A DNA stretch of 12,475 nucleotides from CAZSLZ01 sp964607865 (GTDB lineage Bacteria > Vulcanimicrobiota > JAJTBE01 > CAZSLZ01): NCBI GenBank assembly GCA_964607865.1, contig CAZSLZ010000108.1, positions 1 to 12,475 on the forward strand. The letters are read 5' to 3'. Of this stretch, positions 12,198-12,475 are shown piece after piece. The position numbers and the translations under genes were made by a program. A model generated the notes under the pieces. It worked only from the letters and a program-made list of their open reading frames with translations, did not search any database and had not been told where the DNA came from. Each line of letters starts with the position of its first letter. Position 1 is the first letter of the stretch.

Positions 12198-12475
12198 ATG
12201 ATTATAATAGATAAAAATATTACAGATTCGGAAATTGAACTTTCAAGAGGAAAGGGACGGGGGATTTCTTACCTTCTCCGTTTCGGTTTTAATATTCCAA
12301 GAACTGCCATAATCCTTTTTAATGAAGATGCTGAAGAGGGACTGGATAGAATATTTGAAGCATTCAATGACCCTGAAGCTTCTTCTTTTTACGCTGTAAG
12401 ATCCAGCGCAGATATGGAAGATTATAGTGGACCCCGAAATTTAGACAAAAAATTCAAGGTGATTAAGGTGTGTGA
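12198..12475 (+). CDS. PEP synthase / pyruvate phosphate dikinase N-terminal-like protein, 5' part (runs off the right edge)
   Basis: Ninety-two codons are open from the ATG at 12198 to the window end. The start MIIIDKNITDSEIELSRGKGRGISYLLRFGFNIPRTAII resembles the 'GGKG..L..L...G..VP.gfvi' opening of the PPDK_N ATP-grasp domain. FYAVRSSADMEDYSG near residue 75 resembles its conserved 'vRSSA..ED....sfAG' nucleotide-binding segment. The spacing between the two motifs is much shorter than in full PEP synthase, and the usual SFAGQ is replaced (DYSGPRNL), so this may be a small or divergent member, for example a phosphotransferase-like protein. No strong ribosome binding site precedes the ATG. 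Family call is tentative because the C-terminal domains are outside the window. Confidence 0.62.
   Translation, partial: MIIIDKNITDSEIELSRGKGRGISYLLRFGFNIPRTAIILFNEDAEEGLDRIFEAFNDPEASSFYAVRSSADMEDYSGPRNLDKKFKVIKVC

Overview
The window reads as a piece of a moderately AT-rich bacterial chromosome, probably a draft or metagenome assembly because it contains a run of ten Ns. Genes are closely spaced and most have clear AGGAGG-like ribosome binding sites. Nothing here fixes the phylum. The order FHA protein - RodA/FtsW - class B penicillin-binding protein recalls Gram-positive cell-wall clusters, and the pseudopilins and ankyrin proteins point to an uncultured, possibly deep-branching lineage. 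That placement is inference.

Left edge (1-1080, minus strand): the N-terminal part of a MATE-type exporter runs off the window. Next to it is a small secreted PsbP/DUF1795-like protein with its own terminator. A divergent promoter region (1081-1230) separates these from the housekeeping block.

Housekeeping block (1231-6271, plus strand): a sirtuin damaged at an assembly gap, tatA, a two-helix membrane protein, a Mut7-C/PIN-type RNase protein, a membrane-anchored FHA protein, a RodA/FtsW-type glycosyltransferase and a class B PBP. The last five genes are separated by a few bases or overlap, so they are probably one transcription unit. The FHA-RodA-PBP trio forms a peptidoglycan synthase with a phospho-threonine-binding partner.

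Boundary (about 6274-7013): the left half of an IS256-family insertion sequence lies directly after the PBP stop codon. Its transposase is frameshifted and truncated. A strong hairpin in the IS leader buries the transposase ribosome binding site.

Accessory block (7014-12025, minus strand): three ankyrin-repeat proteins (one cytosolic, one with an N-terminal four-cysteine zinc-binding-like module, one secreted), a secreted DUF3298-like protein translationally coupled to the zinc/ankyrin protein, and two related pseudopilins. One pseudopilin is intact. The other is broken by two in-frame stops and a changed cleavage-site residue, yet keeps an extremely tryptophan-rich C-terminus. The local build-up of ankyrin and pseudopilin paralogues beside an IS remnant is the most unusual part of the window, but no known system name fits it.

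Right edge (12198-12475, plus strand): the start of a protein resembling the ATP-binding N-terminal domain of PEP synthase/pyruvate phosphate dikinase, cut by the window end. I found no rRNA, tRNA, CRISPR array or riboswitch, and no intergenic stretch exceeds about 215 bases.
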